The position numbers and the translations under genes are program-made. From assembly GCA_900550835.1 (NCBI GenBank), contig URTP01000033.1, positions 1 to 14,915 of the forward strand: a stretch of 14,915 bases of DNA. Reading direction: 5' to 3'. The DNA is from an uncultured Collinsella sp. (GTDB lineage Bacteria; Actinomycetota; Coriobacteriia; Coriobacteriales; Coriobacteriaceae). This document shows positions 1 through 7,532 of this stretch, in pieces. Each line of letters opens with the position of its first letter. Positions within the stretch are counted from its first letter, which is position 1. The notes beneath the pieces were generated by a model. That model was not told the DNA's origin. It searched no databases and saw only the letters and a program-made list of their open reading frames with translations.

Positions 1-3
1 CGC

Positions 4-30
4 CGCGAGCCCTGAGCAACACGGCTCGCG
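4..30 (-). terminator. Possible terminator of the murNAc operon
   Basis: Perfect 8-bp inverted repeat, CGCGAGCC (4-11) and GGCTCGCG (23-30), with an 11-base loop. It begins 8 bases beyond the murP stop codon. On the minus strand the position fits an intrinsic terminator, but the window ends before any U-tract could be seen, so the call rests on position and stem only. Confidence 0.4.
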
Positions 31-38
31 ATATCAAA

Positions 39-1469
39 CTACTCGCCAAAGAACTCGTTGATCTTCTGCTCGTCGACGCCGAAGAACCACGTCAGGACAA
101 AGCCGGCGGCATAGGCAAGCAGCATAGCGGCAACGTAGCCGAGCTGCTGGCCAGGAACGACGATCAGCAGGCCAAACAGACCGGAAACGCCCTGAGAAAC
201 CGTGCCGATGTGAAGCAGCGCCGCGAGCGCGCCGCCAAATCCGGCACCCAGGCAGGCCGTCACAAACGGACGAACGAGCGGCAGCGTAACAGCATACATC
301 AGAGGCTCGCCCACACCCAGGATTCCAACGGGAATGGACTCTGCGACGTACTTCTTGAGCTTGGCGTTCTTGGTCTTAAAGTACAGCGCCAGACCGGCAC
401 CGACCTGACCGCCGCCAGCCATCATAAGGATGGGGAGCAGGTAATTGATGCCCTTGGTAGCGCCGTCGGGATCGTTGAGCATAGCGTGGATCGGCGTGAG
501 CGCCTGATGCAGGCCGACGGAAACCAGCGGCAAGAAGCCTGCCGACAGGATATAGCCGCCCAGGACGCCCAGCTTCTCGAAGATAAAGGTCAAAACGCTA
601 AAGATGGCAGTCGTCAGCCATGCGCCAACCGGCTGGATGACGAGCATCAGAGCAAAGGCGCCGATGATGAGCACCAGCAGCGGGGACAAGAACGTGTCGA
701 GTGCGTTGGGCATAACCTTGCGAATCTGACGCTCCATCCAGGCAAAAAATGCGCCAGCGATAAGAGCCGCGATCATGCCGCCCGCTGCGGGGTTGTACTG
801 CGCATTGGTGAGCGGCAGCAGAATGGCAGTGGCAGGATCGGCCGCGCCAGGCGCAAGCAGGGGCATGGCACTGTTGGCGATACACATCATGCCGGCGATG
901 CCGCCCAGCGCAGCGGAGCCACCAAACTCACGTGCCGCGTTATAGCCCACCAAGATGGGCAGATAGGCAAACAGGGCCCAGCCCATGGAACGAATGCCCT
1001 GGTACCACCACTCGCCTGCAAGCGCGCCTGCCGTCGAGACGTTAATGACGTTGCAGATGCCGTTGATGAGGCCAGCCGCAATGATGCCGGGAAGCAGGGC
1101 GACGAAGACATTGGAAATCTTCTTGAGGAAGGCCTGAACCGGCTTGGACTCGTACTTGGCCTTCTGCGCGGCCTTGTTTGTGGCCGCAGCGTCAACCACG
1201 CTCTCGTCAGCAACGCCTTTCGCAAGGCCGGTGAGCTTGGAGAACTCCTCGAGCACCTTATTCACCTTGCCTGGCCCCAGCACGATCTGCATCGTGTCGT
1301 CCTCGACCAAGCCCATCACGCCGTCGAGTGCCTTAATACCCTCCGTGTCGACGCTGCCCGTGTCTTTGACGGTCACGCGCAGGCGCGTCATGCACGCCGC
1401 GTTTGCCAGCACGTTGTCTTTACCGCCCAAAAGGTCCAGCAGCTTTTGAGCCAGCTCTTTGTTCGTCAT
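39..1469 (-). CDS. murP: PTS EIIBC component, N-acetylmuramic acid type (MurP)
   Basis: Membrane permease of the phosphotransferase system. It takes up a sugar, probably N-acetylmuramic acid, and phosphorylates it to MurNAc-6-phosphate. The 476 residues run EIIB then EIIC. EIIB is residues 5-80, with the phosphorylated cysteine at C26 in the CMTRLR motif of the glucose family. A linker of about 30 residues follows. EIIC (about 112-465) is strongly hydrophobic, with GLHQALTPIH at 320-329 and the substrate-loop motif GVGEPLMY at 386-393. There is no EIIA domain, so a separate EIIA must supply phosphate. Start: ATG with AAGGAGG seven bases upstream. It is last in rpiR-murQ-murP, 57 bp after murQ. 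Substrate is inferred from murQ; the EIIBC sequence alone would also fit related glucosides. Confidence 0.87.
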   Translation of the reverse strand: MTNKELAQKLLDLLGGKDNVLANAACMTRLRVTVKDTGSVDTEGIKALDGVMGLVEDDTMQIVLGPGKVNKVLEEFSKLTGLAKGVADESVVDAAATNKAAQKAKYESKPVQAFLKKISNVFVALLPGIIAAGLINGICNVINVSTAGALAGEWWYQGIRSMGWALFAYLPILVGYNAAREFGGSAALGGIAGMMCIANSAMPLLAPGAADPATAILLPLTNAQYNPAAGGMIAALIAGAFFAWMERQIRKVMPNALDTFLSPLLVLIIGAFALMLVIQPVGAWLTTAIFSVLTFIFEKLGVLGGYILSAGFLPLVSVGLHQALTPIHAMLNDPDGATKGINYLLPILMMAGGGQVGAGLALYFKTKNAKLKKYVAESIPVGILGVGEPLMYAVTLPLVRPFVTACLGAGFGGALAALLHIGTVSQGVSGLFGLLIVVPGQQLGYVAAMLLAYAAGFVLTWFFGVDEQKINEFFGE

Positions 1470-1526
1470 AACTCCTCCTTGTATTGGGTATCTCGTTTGG
1501 ATGTCATATCAGCTCACGCCGCGCAC

Positions 1527-2450
<924 letters not shown>

Positions 2451-2460
2451 TTCATTCACC

Positions 2461-3312
2461 TCATCTTTCCTGTTTCTCGATGTAGTTTTGCTTAATGACA
2501 TGCGTCGCCCGTTCGTAGTCGCTGGCAACGTAAGCAGCGTACAGGGCATCGACAACCATAAGCTGGGCCATACGCGAAGCCATGGCACCGCTGCGGACCA
2601 AGGGTTCACTCGCAGCGACGCCGAGCACGGCATCGGCCACGGTGGCAAGCTTGGATGATCCATCTACTTTGGTAACGGCCACAACGGGACAGTTGTGACG
2701 TTGAGCCTCGGCGGTGCAGTCCAGCACCTCTTGCGTCAAGCCCGAGTAGCTAAAGGCGATTGCCATATCGCCCTCATGCATGTTCTTGGCACACAAGAGC
2801 TGATCATGCCAGTCGTCGTACAGATGGCACTCCTTGTCGACACGCATGAGCTTTTGCGCCAGATCGTGCGCGACCAAACGAGAGGCACCGATACCGAACA
2901 GATTGACCGCACGTGCCCGCTTAAGATAGGCCGCACATCGCTCCAAGACGGTGTAATCGAGCGTTCGCGCCGTCGCTTCGATCGTGCGCACGTTGCTTTT
3001 CATCACCTTCCCCACGATACGTTCGACGCTGTCATCCATGGAGATGTCCTCGAGGGCAACGTCTTTCTTGTCACCCAAGAGCGCCAGCTCGGCAATCAGT
3101 TCGCGCTGGAACTCCTTGTAGCCCGCAAAACCCAAGCGCTTGCAAAAGCGCAAAATGCTCGAGGGCGAGGAGAACGTGGCATCGGCAAGACCGCGGACGG
3201 ACAGCCCGACCACCTCGTGCGGATGAGCGCTTACATATGCGATGACATTGCGTTCCGCCGGGCTCGCGCTGAGCTCACGCTCGCGAAGCCGCAAAAGCAA
3301 TCCGTTTGCCAT
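2461..3312 (-). CDS. RpiR/MurR-family transcriptional regulator
   Basis: Sugar-phosphate-responsive DNA-binding regulator, 283 residues. The N-terminal RpiR helix-turn-helix (about residues 1-75) contains the LADATFSSPSSILRFCKRLGF stretch typical of the family, split here as LADATFSSPS then SILRFCKRLG. A C-terminal SIS domain (about 120-255) with GIGASRLVAHD and FSYSGLT would bind a phosphosugar, presumably MurNAc-6-phosphate as MurR does. First gene of the operon with murQ and murP, so it likely controls its own transcription. Start choice: a GTG at 3321 in the same frame lies inside the ribosome-binding site GGAGGTG, whereas the ATG at 3312 has that site at ideal spacing (6 bases after GGAGGTG). 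Repressor or activator cannot be told from sequence. Confidence 0.9.
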   Translation of the reverse strand: MANGLLLRLRERELSASPAERNVIAYVSAHPHEVVGLSVRGLADATFSSPSSILRFCKRLGFAGYKEFQRELIAELALLGDKKDVALEDISMDDSVERIVGKVMKSNVRTIEATARTLDYTVLERCAAYLKRARAVNLFGIGASRLVAHDLAQKLMRVDKECHLYDDWHDQLLCAKNMHEGDMAIAFSYSGLTQEVLDCTAEAQRHNCPVVAVTKVDGSSKLATVADAVLGVAASEPLVRSGAMASRMAQLMVVDALYAAYVASDYERATHVIKQNYIEKQER

Positions 3313-3346
3313 CTCAAACACCTCCGTTGAGAAGAATTAAAGACCA

Positions 3347-3359
3347 ACGAACGATTCGT
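3347..3359. promoter_or_regulatory. Candidate operator upstream of the rpiR-murQ-murP operon
   Basis: Perfect inverted repeat ACGAA-CGA-TTCGT, 35 bases before the regulator's ATG and inside its presumed promoter/leader. RpiR regulators bind small palindromes close to their own promoters, so this is a plausible autoregulatory site. The assignment is by position only; a 5-bp arm can occur by chance and I see no convincing -35/-10 pair around it. Confidence 0.25.
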
Positions 3360-3411
3360 ACCGGATACAAACAGCTTTTGCGGTACATTGTGCCGCATCG
3401 TGGCGCACAAA

Positions 3412-3435
3412 GGGCGAGCGTTCTACCGCTCGCCC
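3412..3435 (-). terminator. Hairpin, possible terminator of the recombinase gene
   Basis: Perfect 9-bp stem GGGCGAGCG / CGCTCGCCC with a 6-base loop. It lies between the recombinase stop codon and the start of the rpiR operon, both read on the minus strand. On that strand it is followed by TTTGTG, a weak U-tract. It could end recombinase transcription before the mur operon. Confidence 0.4.
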
Positions 3436-3492
3436 CTCAAATCCGACCGCTCGGAAATACGCGCGACACAAAATATTTCAACGAGGTCGCAT

Positions 3493-3518
3493 TATCGGTA
3501 ACAGGGCTGTTACCGATA
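3493..3518. repeat. 26-bp perfect palindrome with 2-bp centre, next to serine recombinase
   Basis: Arms TATCGGTAACAG (3493-3504) and CTGTTACCGATA (3507-3518) are exact reverse complements around a central GG. CGAGG (3482-3486) and CCTCG (3522-3526) extend the symmetry imperfectly. It lies 40 bp past the recombinase stop codon. Neither strand shows a U-tract directly after it, which argues against a simple terminator. The dimension (about 26 bp with a non-palindromic central dinucleotide) matches crossover sites of serine resolvases/invertases. No second copy was seen in this window. Palindrome certain; role inferred. Confidence 0.55.
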
Positions 3519-3557
3519 CCGCCTCGCGTGGGCGCCAATCGGACGTGCCGCAAACCT

Positions 3558-4163
3558 CTACCCCGCCTCGCGCATCCAGCGATCGAACGTCCCCACGCAC
3601 ACGCCCAGGCACTTTGCTGCCTGGCTGCGGGTAATATCGCCTGCCTCATAGCTATCGCGTACCAGCTCAAACTGAGGAGGGCACGGCTTGCGAGGTCGAC
3701 CGAAACGGACCCCTCGCGCCTGCGCCGCTGCAATCCCCTCCGCTTGGCGCCGATGGATATTCTCGCGCTCCACCTGCGCCACGTAGCTCAGCAGTTGCAG
3801 CACAATATCGGCAATCAGGGTATTAGTCACATCCGGCGCGCCGCTGGCCCTGGCGCGCGTGTCAAGCAATGGCATGTCCAACACCACAATGGCAACCCCG
3901 AGCTCCTTGGTAATGCGACGCCATTCCTCAAGAATCTCGGAGTAATTACGGCCAAGTCGGTCGATAGAAAGCACCACCAGCACGTCCCCGTCTCCCAGGA
4001 CGTGCAGCAGCTCGCGATACCGCGGGCGATCGAAGTCCTTGCCGCTCGCATGGTCGGCATAAATATTCGCCGAGCCCACGCCATAGGCGCCCAGCGCATC
4101 CAGCTGCCGATTAAGATTCTGATCGCGCGAACTCACCCGCGCATAACCATACACCGTCGCCAT
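3558..4163 (-). CDS. Serine recombinase, resolvase/invertase family
   Basis: Small site-specific recombinase of 201 residues, the length usual for resolvases and DNA invertases (about 180-210). The catalytic domain covers residues 3-135. It has YARVSS at 7-12, in which S11 is the expected nucleophile and R9 its partner, SIDRLGRN at 66-73 with the conserved arginines R69 and R72, and VERENIHRRQAEGI at the start of the E-helix. A C-terminal helix-turn-helix (about 160-200, with SQAAKCLGVCVGTFDRW) would bind the site. The frame opens at a TTG at 4193, but the family N-terminus begins at the ATG at 4163, preceded by GGGGATGAG. It stands alone between rnr and the mur operon, with no transposase, resolvable element ends or invertible promoter recognised. 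The actual substrate DNA is unknown. Confidence 0.9.
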   Translation of the reverse strand: MATVYGYARVSSRDQNLNRQLDALGAYGVGSANIYADHASGKDFDRPRYRELLHVLGDGDVLVVLSIDRLGRNYSEILEEWRRITKELGVAIVVLDMPLLDTRARASGAPDVTNTLIADIVLQLLSYVAQVERENIHRRQAEGIAAAQARGVRFGRPRKPCPPQFELVRDSYEAGDITRSQAAKCLGVCVGTFDRWMREAG

Positions 4164-4181
4164 CTCATCCCCGCTTTCTTG

Positions 4182-4208
4182 TAAACCTGCCAAAAAGGGA
4201 CAGGTTTA
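4182..4208. repeat. Inverted repeat in the recombinase upstream region
   Basis: TAAACCTG (4182-4189) and CAGGTTTA (4201-4208) are perfect 8-bp arms around an 11-base spacer, ending 19 bases before the recombinase ATG. Further AGGT-type half-sites follow upstream: GTAGGTTTTACC at 4214-4225 and GCAGGTAA at about 4235-4242. Repeated half-sites before a recombinase gene fit either an autoregulatory operator or accessory sites of a res locus. They lie in a local A+T-rich patch in otherwise G+C-rich DNA. Confidence 0.45.
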
Positions 4209-4283
4209 TTTTGGTAGGTTTTACCTCTCGAATAGCAGGTAAGCGGGCGGCCGAGCAGACGGCAAGGTAGCCATGATCCAAAT

Positions 4284-4315
4284 GCGGAGGGCGGCCCCGA
4301 AAGACCGCCCTCCGC
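4284..4315 (-). terminator. Terminator downstream of rnr
   Basis: Perfect 11-bp stem, GCGGAGGGCGG (4284-4294) and CCGCCCTCCGC (4305-4315), with a 10-base loop. It starts 26 bp past the rnr stop codon on the minus strand. The tail reads ATTTGGATC, so the U-tract is poor, but the stem is very stable and well placed between two separate minus-strand genes. Confidence 0.55.
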
Positions 4316-4340
4316 TCTCCCGCCATGAGTCGAGATTTGG

Positions 4341-6476
4341 CTAATGGATAAGCTTAAAGTCCAAGTGCCCACGCGTGGTATTGACGCGCGAGACCTCGAT
4401 AATCACGCGCTGGCCCAGTTCATAGCGAGTCCCCGTGTCGGCGCCCGTCAGCGTAAGCGCATCCTCGTCGAACTCGAACCACTCGTTGCCCAGGCTCTTG
4501 ATCGAAACCAAGCCTTCGACCTGCGTCAGGTCCAAGCGCACAAAGAGGCCCATGCTGCTAACCCACGAGACGGTTCCGGCATAGCGCTCGCCCAGACGGT
4601 CCTCATAGTACTGGGCAATCTTGATCTTTTGCGTCGCATGGCTGGCGGCATCTGCCGCGCGCTCGGCATCGCTGCATGCGCGGCAGATCTGCGGCAGAAT
4701 GCGCGGCAGCGACTCGCGCCCCTTGCCGATCAGCCGCGGCGTACGGACCAGGGCGTCCTTGCCGCCGAGCTGCTCATAGGCCAACTGCAGTTTGAGCACG
4801 CGGTGCACCACCAGATCGGGGTAGCGACGGATGGGACTCGTAAAGTGACAGTAGCACGGCGCGGCGAGCGCAAAGTGGCCCTCGTTGCGCGGCTTGTACA
4901 GTGCGCGCTGCATGCTGCGCAGAAGCAGCGTGTTGACGAGCGGTGCGTTGGCCGTACCGGCGGCAGCATCAACTGCAGCCTGTAGCTCATCGGGACTCCC
5001 CAGGGCGATACCGGCAGCACGGCGATCGTCGATGATGCCTAGCTGCGCCAGCGCAACGGCGGCACCGTGCAGGCTATCGGGGCTCGGATCCTCATGCACG
5101 CGATAGCAGGCCTCGATATCACGGTCTGCCAGCCACTCTGCAACGCACTCGTTGGCGAGTAGCATGGCTTCCTCGATAAGCGACGTGGCACACGAACGCT
5201 CGCGCGCCACAATCTGCACGGGCACTCCGTTCTCATCCAATAGAGCGCGAATCTCGGCCGTGTCAAAATCGACTGAGCCGCGGGCACGACGAATACGACG
5301 GCGAAGTTCGGCGAGTTCGTTGGCGGCGACAAGGAAATCGCCGAGGTCGACGTTATAGCCGCGAGCAGTTTCCTCGCACGCAAGACCGCGCTCAAGCGCC
5401 TCCTCGCGCGAGGCCTCAGCAGCCGCAACATCCTCAGCGGCGCCTTCCAGCACCGAATACTCAACAGCGTCGGCACGCACCAGCAGCGCCTCGGCGCCGT
5501 CATAGTCCATACGCACACGCGAGCGAATCACGCTGGGGTACGGATCGTAATGCCGCACGCGGCCCTGCGCATCGAGCTCAATGTCAACGGTAAACGCAAG
5601 ACGGTCCTCGTCAGGGCGAAGCGAGCATAGGTCACAGGACAGGCGTTCGGGCAGCATGGAAAGCACGCGATCGGCCAGATACACCGATGTCGTACGATGG
5701 CGAGCCTCAAGATCGATATGCCCGTCCCAAGCCACATAGTGAGAAACGTCAGCGATATGCACACCCAGCTTGTAGCCACCCTCGGGCGTGCGCTCAAGCG
5801 AAATGGCATCGTCAAAGTCGCGCGCGTCGACCGGGTCGATCGTGATGACAAAGCGGTCGCGCAGATCGCGGCGGAGCGGGTCCTTAAGCGCCGCGGACAC
5901 ATCGAGCGAAAGCCCCTCGGCCTCGTCCAGCGCGGCCTCGGGATAGCTATCGGTATAGCCGTAACGCGCCATCACGTATTGAACGCCCAAATCGGGCGCG
6001 TCATCTCCGCCAATGCGGCGTTCGATCGTCACGGTGCCCGATTCCAGGCGCGTCGGGTAGGTCAAAATGCGCGCGACAACGGCATCACCCGGGTGGACGC
6101 CCAGACGATCCGCCGAGGTATCCTCGGGCAGAATGAAGAAGTCGGCCTTCAGGCGCGAATCGAGCGGCTCGATCACACCGAGCGGACCAGCGGTCTGGTA
6201 CGTACCCACCACGCTTATGGCTGCGCGCTCAACCACGCCTTCGATCACGGCGCGCCGCTCACCGTGCGGGCTATTCTTAATGCTCACGGCAACGGTATCG
6301 CCATCCATGATCTCGCGCTTACCGCGGCCCATAACCTTGTAGTCGCCGCTCTCGGTTATGACATAGGCGCCATGCTCATGGAGCTGCACGCGCCCGGTCA
6401 GGCTCGGACGGCGTTCGTTGCGCACCGGCCCACGCTTATTGCGAGCACCGCGCTTATGCTTGTTATTGCGCCCCAT
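4341..6476 (-). CDS. rnr: Ribonuclease R (RNB-family 3'-5' exoribonuclease)
   Basis: Processive 3'-5' exoribonuclease that degrades structured RNA and takes part in rRNA/mRNA quality control. 711 residues, shorter than E. coli RNase R (813). Order: a very basic N-terminal tail (1-24), cold-shock/OB domains (about 25-150), the RNB catalytic domain (about 205-550), and a C-terminal S1 domain (about 630-708). The magnesium-binding cluster is intact in TIDPVDARDFDDAIS (212-226), with D214, D220, D222 and D223. The second RNB signature, FTSPIRRYPDLVVHR, is present. No lysine-rich tail follows S1. Start: ATG with AAGGAGG six bases upstream. It follows ftsX on the same strand but a strong terminator lies between, so it probably has its own promoter. 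smpB, often nearby, is not here. Confidence 0.95.
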   Translation of the reverse strand: MGRNNKHKRGARNKRGPVRNERRPSLTGRVQLHEHGAYVITESGDYKVMGRGKREIMDGDTVAVSIKNSPHGERRAVIEGVVERAAISVVGTYQTAGPLGVIEPLDSRLKADFFILPEDTSADRLGVHPGDAVVARILTYPTRLESGTVTIERRIGGDDAPDLGVQYVMARYGYTDSYPEAALDEAEGLSLDVSAALKDPLRRDLRDRFVITIDPVDARDFDDAISLERTPEGGYKLGVHIADVSHYVAWDGHIDLEARHRTTSVYLADRVLSMLPERLSCDLCSLRPDEDRLAFTVDIELDAQGRVRHYDPYPSVIRSRVRMDYDGAEALLVRADAVEYSVLEGAAEDVAAAEASREEALERGLACEETARGYNVDLGDFLVAANELAELRRRIRRARGSVDFDTAEIRALLDENGVPVQIVARERSCATSLIEEAMLLANECVAEWLADRDIEACYRVHEDPSPDSLHGAAVALAQLGIIDDRRAAGIALGSPDELQAAVDAAAGTANAPLVNTLLLRSMQRALYKPRNEGHFALAAPCYCHFTSPIRRYPDLVVHRVLKLQLAYEQLGGKDALVRTPRLIGKGRESLPRILPQICRACSDAERAADAASHATQKIKIAQYYEDRLGERYAGTVSWVSSMGLFVRLDLTQVEGLVSIKSLGNEWFEFDEDALTLTGADTGTRYELGQRVIIEVSRVNTTRGHLDFKLIH

Positions 6477-6510
6477 GGCGCCTCCTTGCTATCGATGACG
6501 AACTCCAAAG

Positions 6511-6516
6511 AGTCTA
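6511..6516 (-). promoter_or_regulatory. Possible -10 box of the rnr promoter
   Basis: TAGACT on the minus strand, 35 bases before the rnr ATG and downstream of the ftsX terminator, where a separate rnr promoter is expected. No good -35 hexamer is found 16-18 bases further upstream. The call depends on position and one hexamer. Confidence 0.25.
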
Positions 6517-6552
6517 CCCAAATGATTCGCTTTCCTGCCGTCCCCTAGAGAT

Positions 6553-6587
6553 CAAAAAACGGGCCGCCCCATAAGAGACGACCCGTT
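6553..6587 (-). terminator. Intrinsic terminator of the ftsE-ftsX operon
   Basis: On the minus strand AACGGGTCGTC pairs with the segment ending GCGGCCCGTT (about 11 pairs including two G-U). TTTTTT GATC follows immediately. It sits 25-59 bases beyond the ftsX stop codon. Long stem plus a run of six U make this the clearest intrinsic terminator among the core genes. Confidence 0.88.
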
Positions 6588-6611
6588 GGAAGGGATGAAT
6601 TCCAGGCATGC

Positions 6612-7532
6612 CTACACGCGCAGGTAGCGGCGCATGGCTATGGCAGAACCAAAGAGACCGATAATCACACCGACCAGAATCAGCGCAGCATAGGTCACCA
6701 GGTAGTACTGCATCGGCAGGGCAAACGACATCCAGCCGATGCTCTCCTGCAAACGCGGAATCATCAGATTGCGCAGCAGCTCCAGAACGCCGATGGAAAG
6801 CAGCGAGCCCAAAATGGCCTGCAGTACGCCCTCGGTGATAAACGGGCCGCGAATGAAGCCGTTGCTGGCGCCGACCAGACGCATAATCGCAATCTCACGA
6901 CGACGCGCCGTGATGGACAGGCGAATCGTATTGTTGATGAAGATGAATGCGATAAAGGTCAAAAGGCCAACGAGCACCACGGCGGCGATGCGGATGTAGT
7001 TGGTCACCTGGAACAGGCGGCTCACTTCCTCTTGGCCGTACAGCACGCTCGCGTTGACGTCGCCGTCATCCGCGATCTTCTGGAAGTCGGCGTTCTTCTT
7101 GAGCTTCTGGGCCGTGCTCTCGACCTTGGACGGATCGTCCATCTCAATTGCAAACGAAGCCGGCAGCGGGTTCTGGCCATCGAGCGCGCTCATGGTGGCG
7201 TCGGCGTTGCCCGACATCTTGCTCGTATACTCGGCCAGCGCGTCGTCCTTGTCCTTATAGGTCACGGACTTGACGTTATTCCACGTCTTAAGCTCGGCCT
7301 CAAAAGCCTGAACATCGGCCTGATCGGCGTCATCGCTAATGAACGCGTTGATGACAACCTGATCCTCGACGGTGCCGATCACGGAGTTCAGCATCGCGGA
7401 GCCCATGATGAACAGGCCGATGATAAACAGCGAAAGGAAGATCGTGATGACGGCGCCGAGCGAGGTAGTCCAGTTACGGAAGAAGTGACTGATTGCCTCT
7501 TTGAAGGAGTAGCCCACGTTAGTTGGTGCCAT
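6612..7532 (-). CDS. ftsX: Cell-division ABC permease FtsX
   Basis: Membrane subunit of the FtsEX complex, which sits at the divisome and couples ATP hydrolysis in FtsE to activation of peptidoglycan hydrolases outside the cell. 306 residues, typical for Gram-positive and actinobacterial FtsX. Cytoplasmic N-terminus, TM1 at about 24-46, an extracellular domain of about 130 residues (52-178), then three membrane segments (about 181-202, 232-254 and 277-299). The FtsX-type stretch ITARRREIAIMRLVGAS (207-223) marks the cytoplasmic coupling region. The ATG overlaps the end of ftsE by 14 bases, so translation is coupled; GGGGAGG lies within the ftsE 3' end, somewhat far upstream (11 bases). A strong terminator follows. 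Confidence 0.96.
   Translation of the reverse strand: MAPTNVGYSFKEAISHFFRNWTTSLGAVITIFLSLFIIGLFIMGSAMLNSVIGTVEDQVVINAFISDDADQADVQAFEAELKTWNNVKSVTYKDKDDALAEYTSKMSGNADATMSALDGQNPLPASFAIEMDDPSKVESTAQKLKKNADFQKIADDGDVNASVLYGQEEVSRLFQVTNYIRIAAVVLVGLLTFIAFIFINNTIRLSITARRREIAIMRLVGASNGFIRGPFITEGVLQAILGSLLSIGVLELLRNLMIPRLQESIGWMSFALPMQYYLVTYAALILVGVIIGLFGSAIAMRRYLRV

Noticed and set aside
3313..3321. GTG start three codons upstream for the RpiR-family regulator
   Set aside because: The GTG is part of the GGAGGTG ribosome-binding site itself, so initiation there is not plausible.
4164..4193. Upstream TTG start that would add ten residues to the recombinase
   Set aside because: Family N-terminus starts at the ATG at 4163, which has GGGGATGAG ahead; the TTG falls next to the inverted repeat and has no ribosome-binding site.
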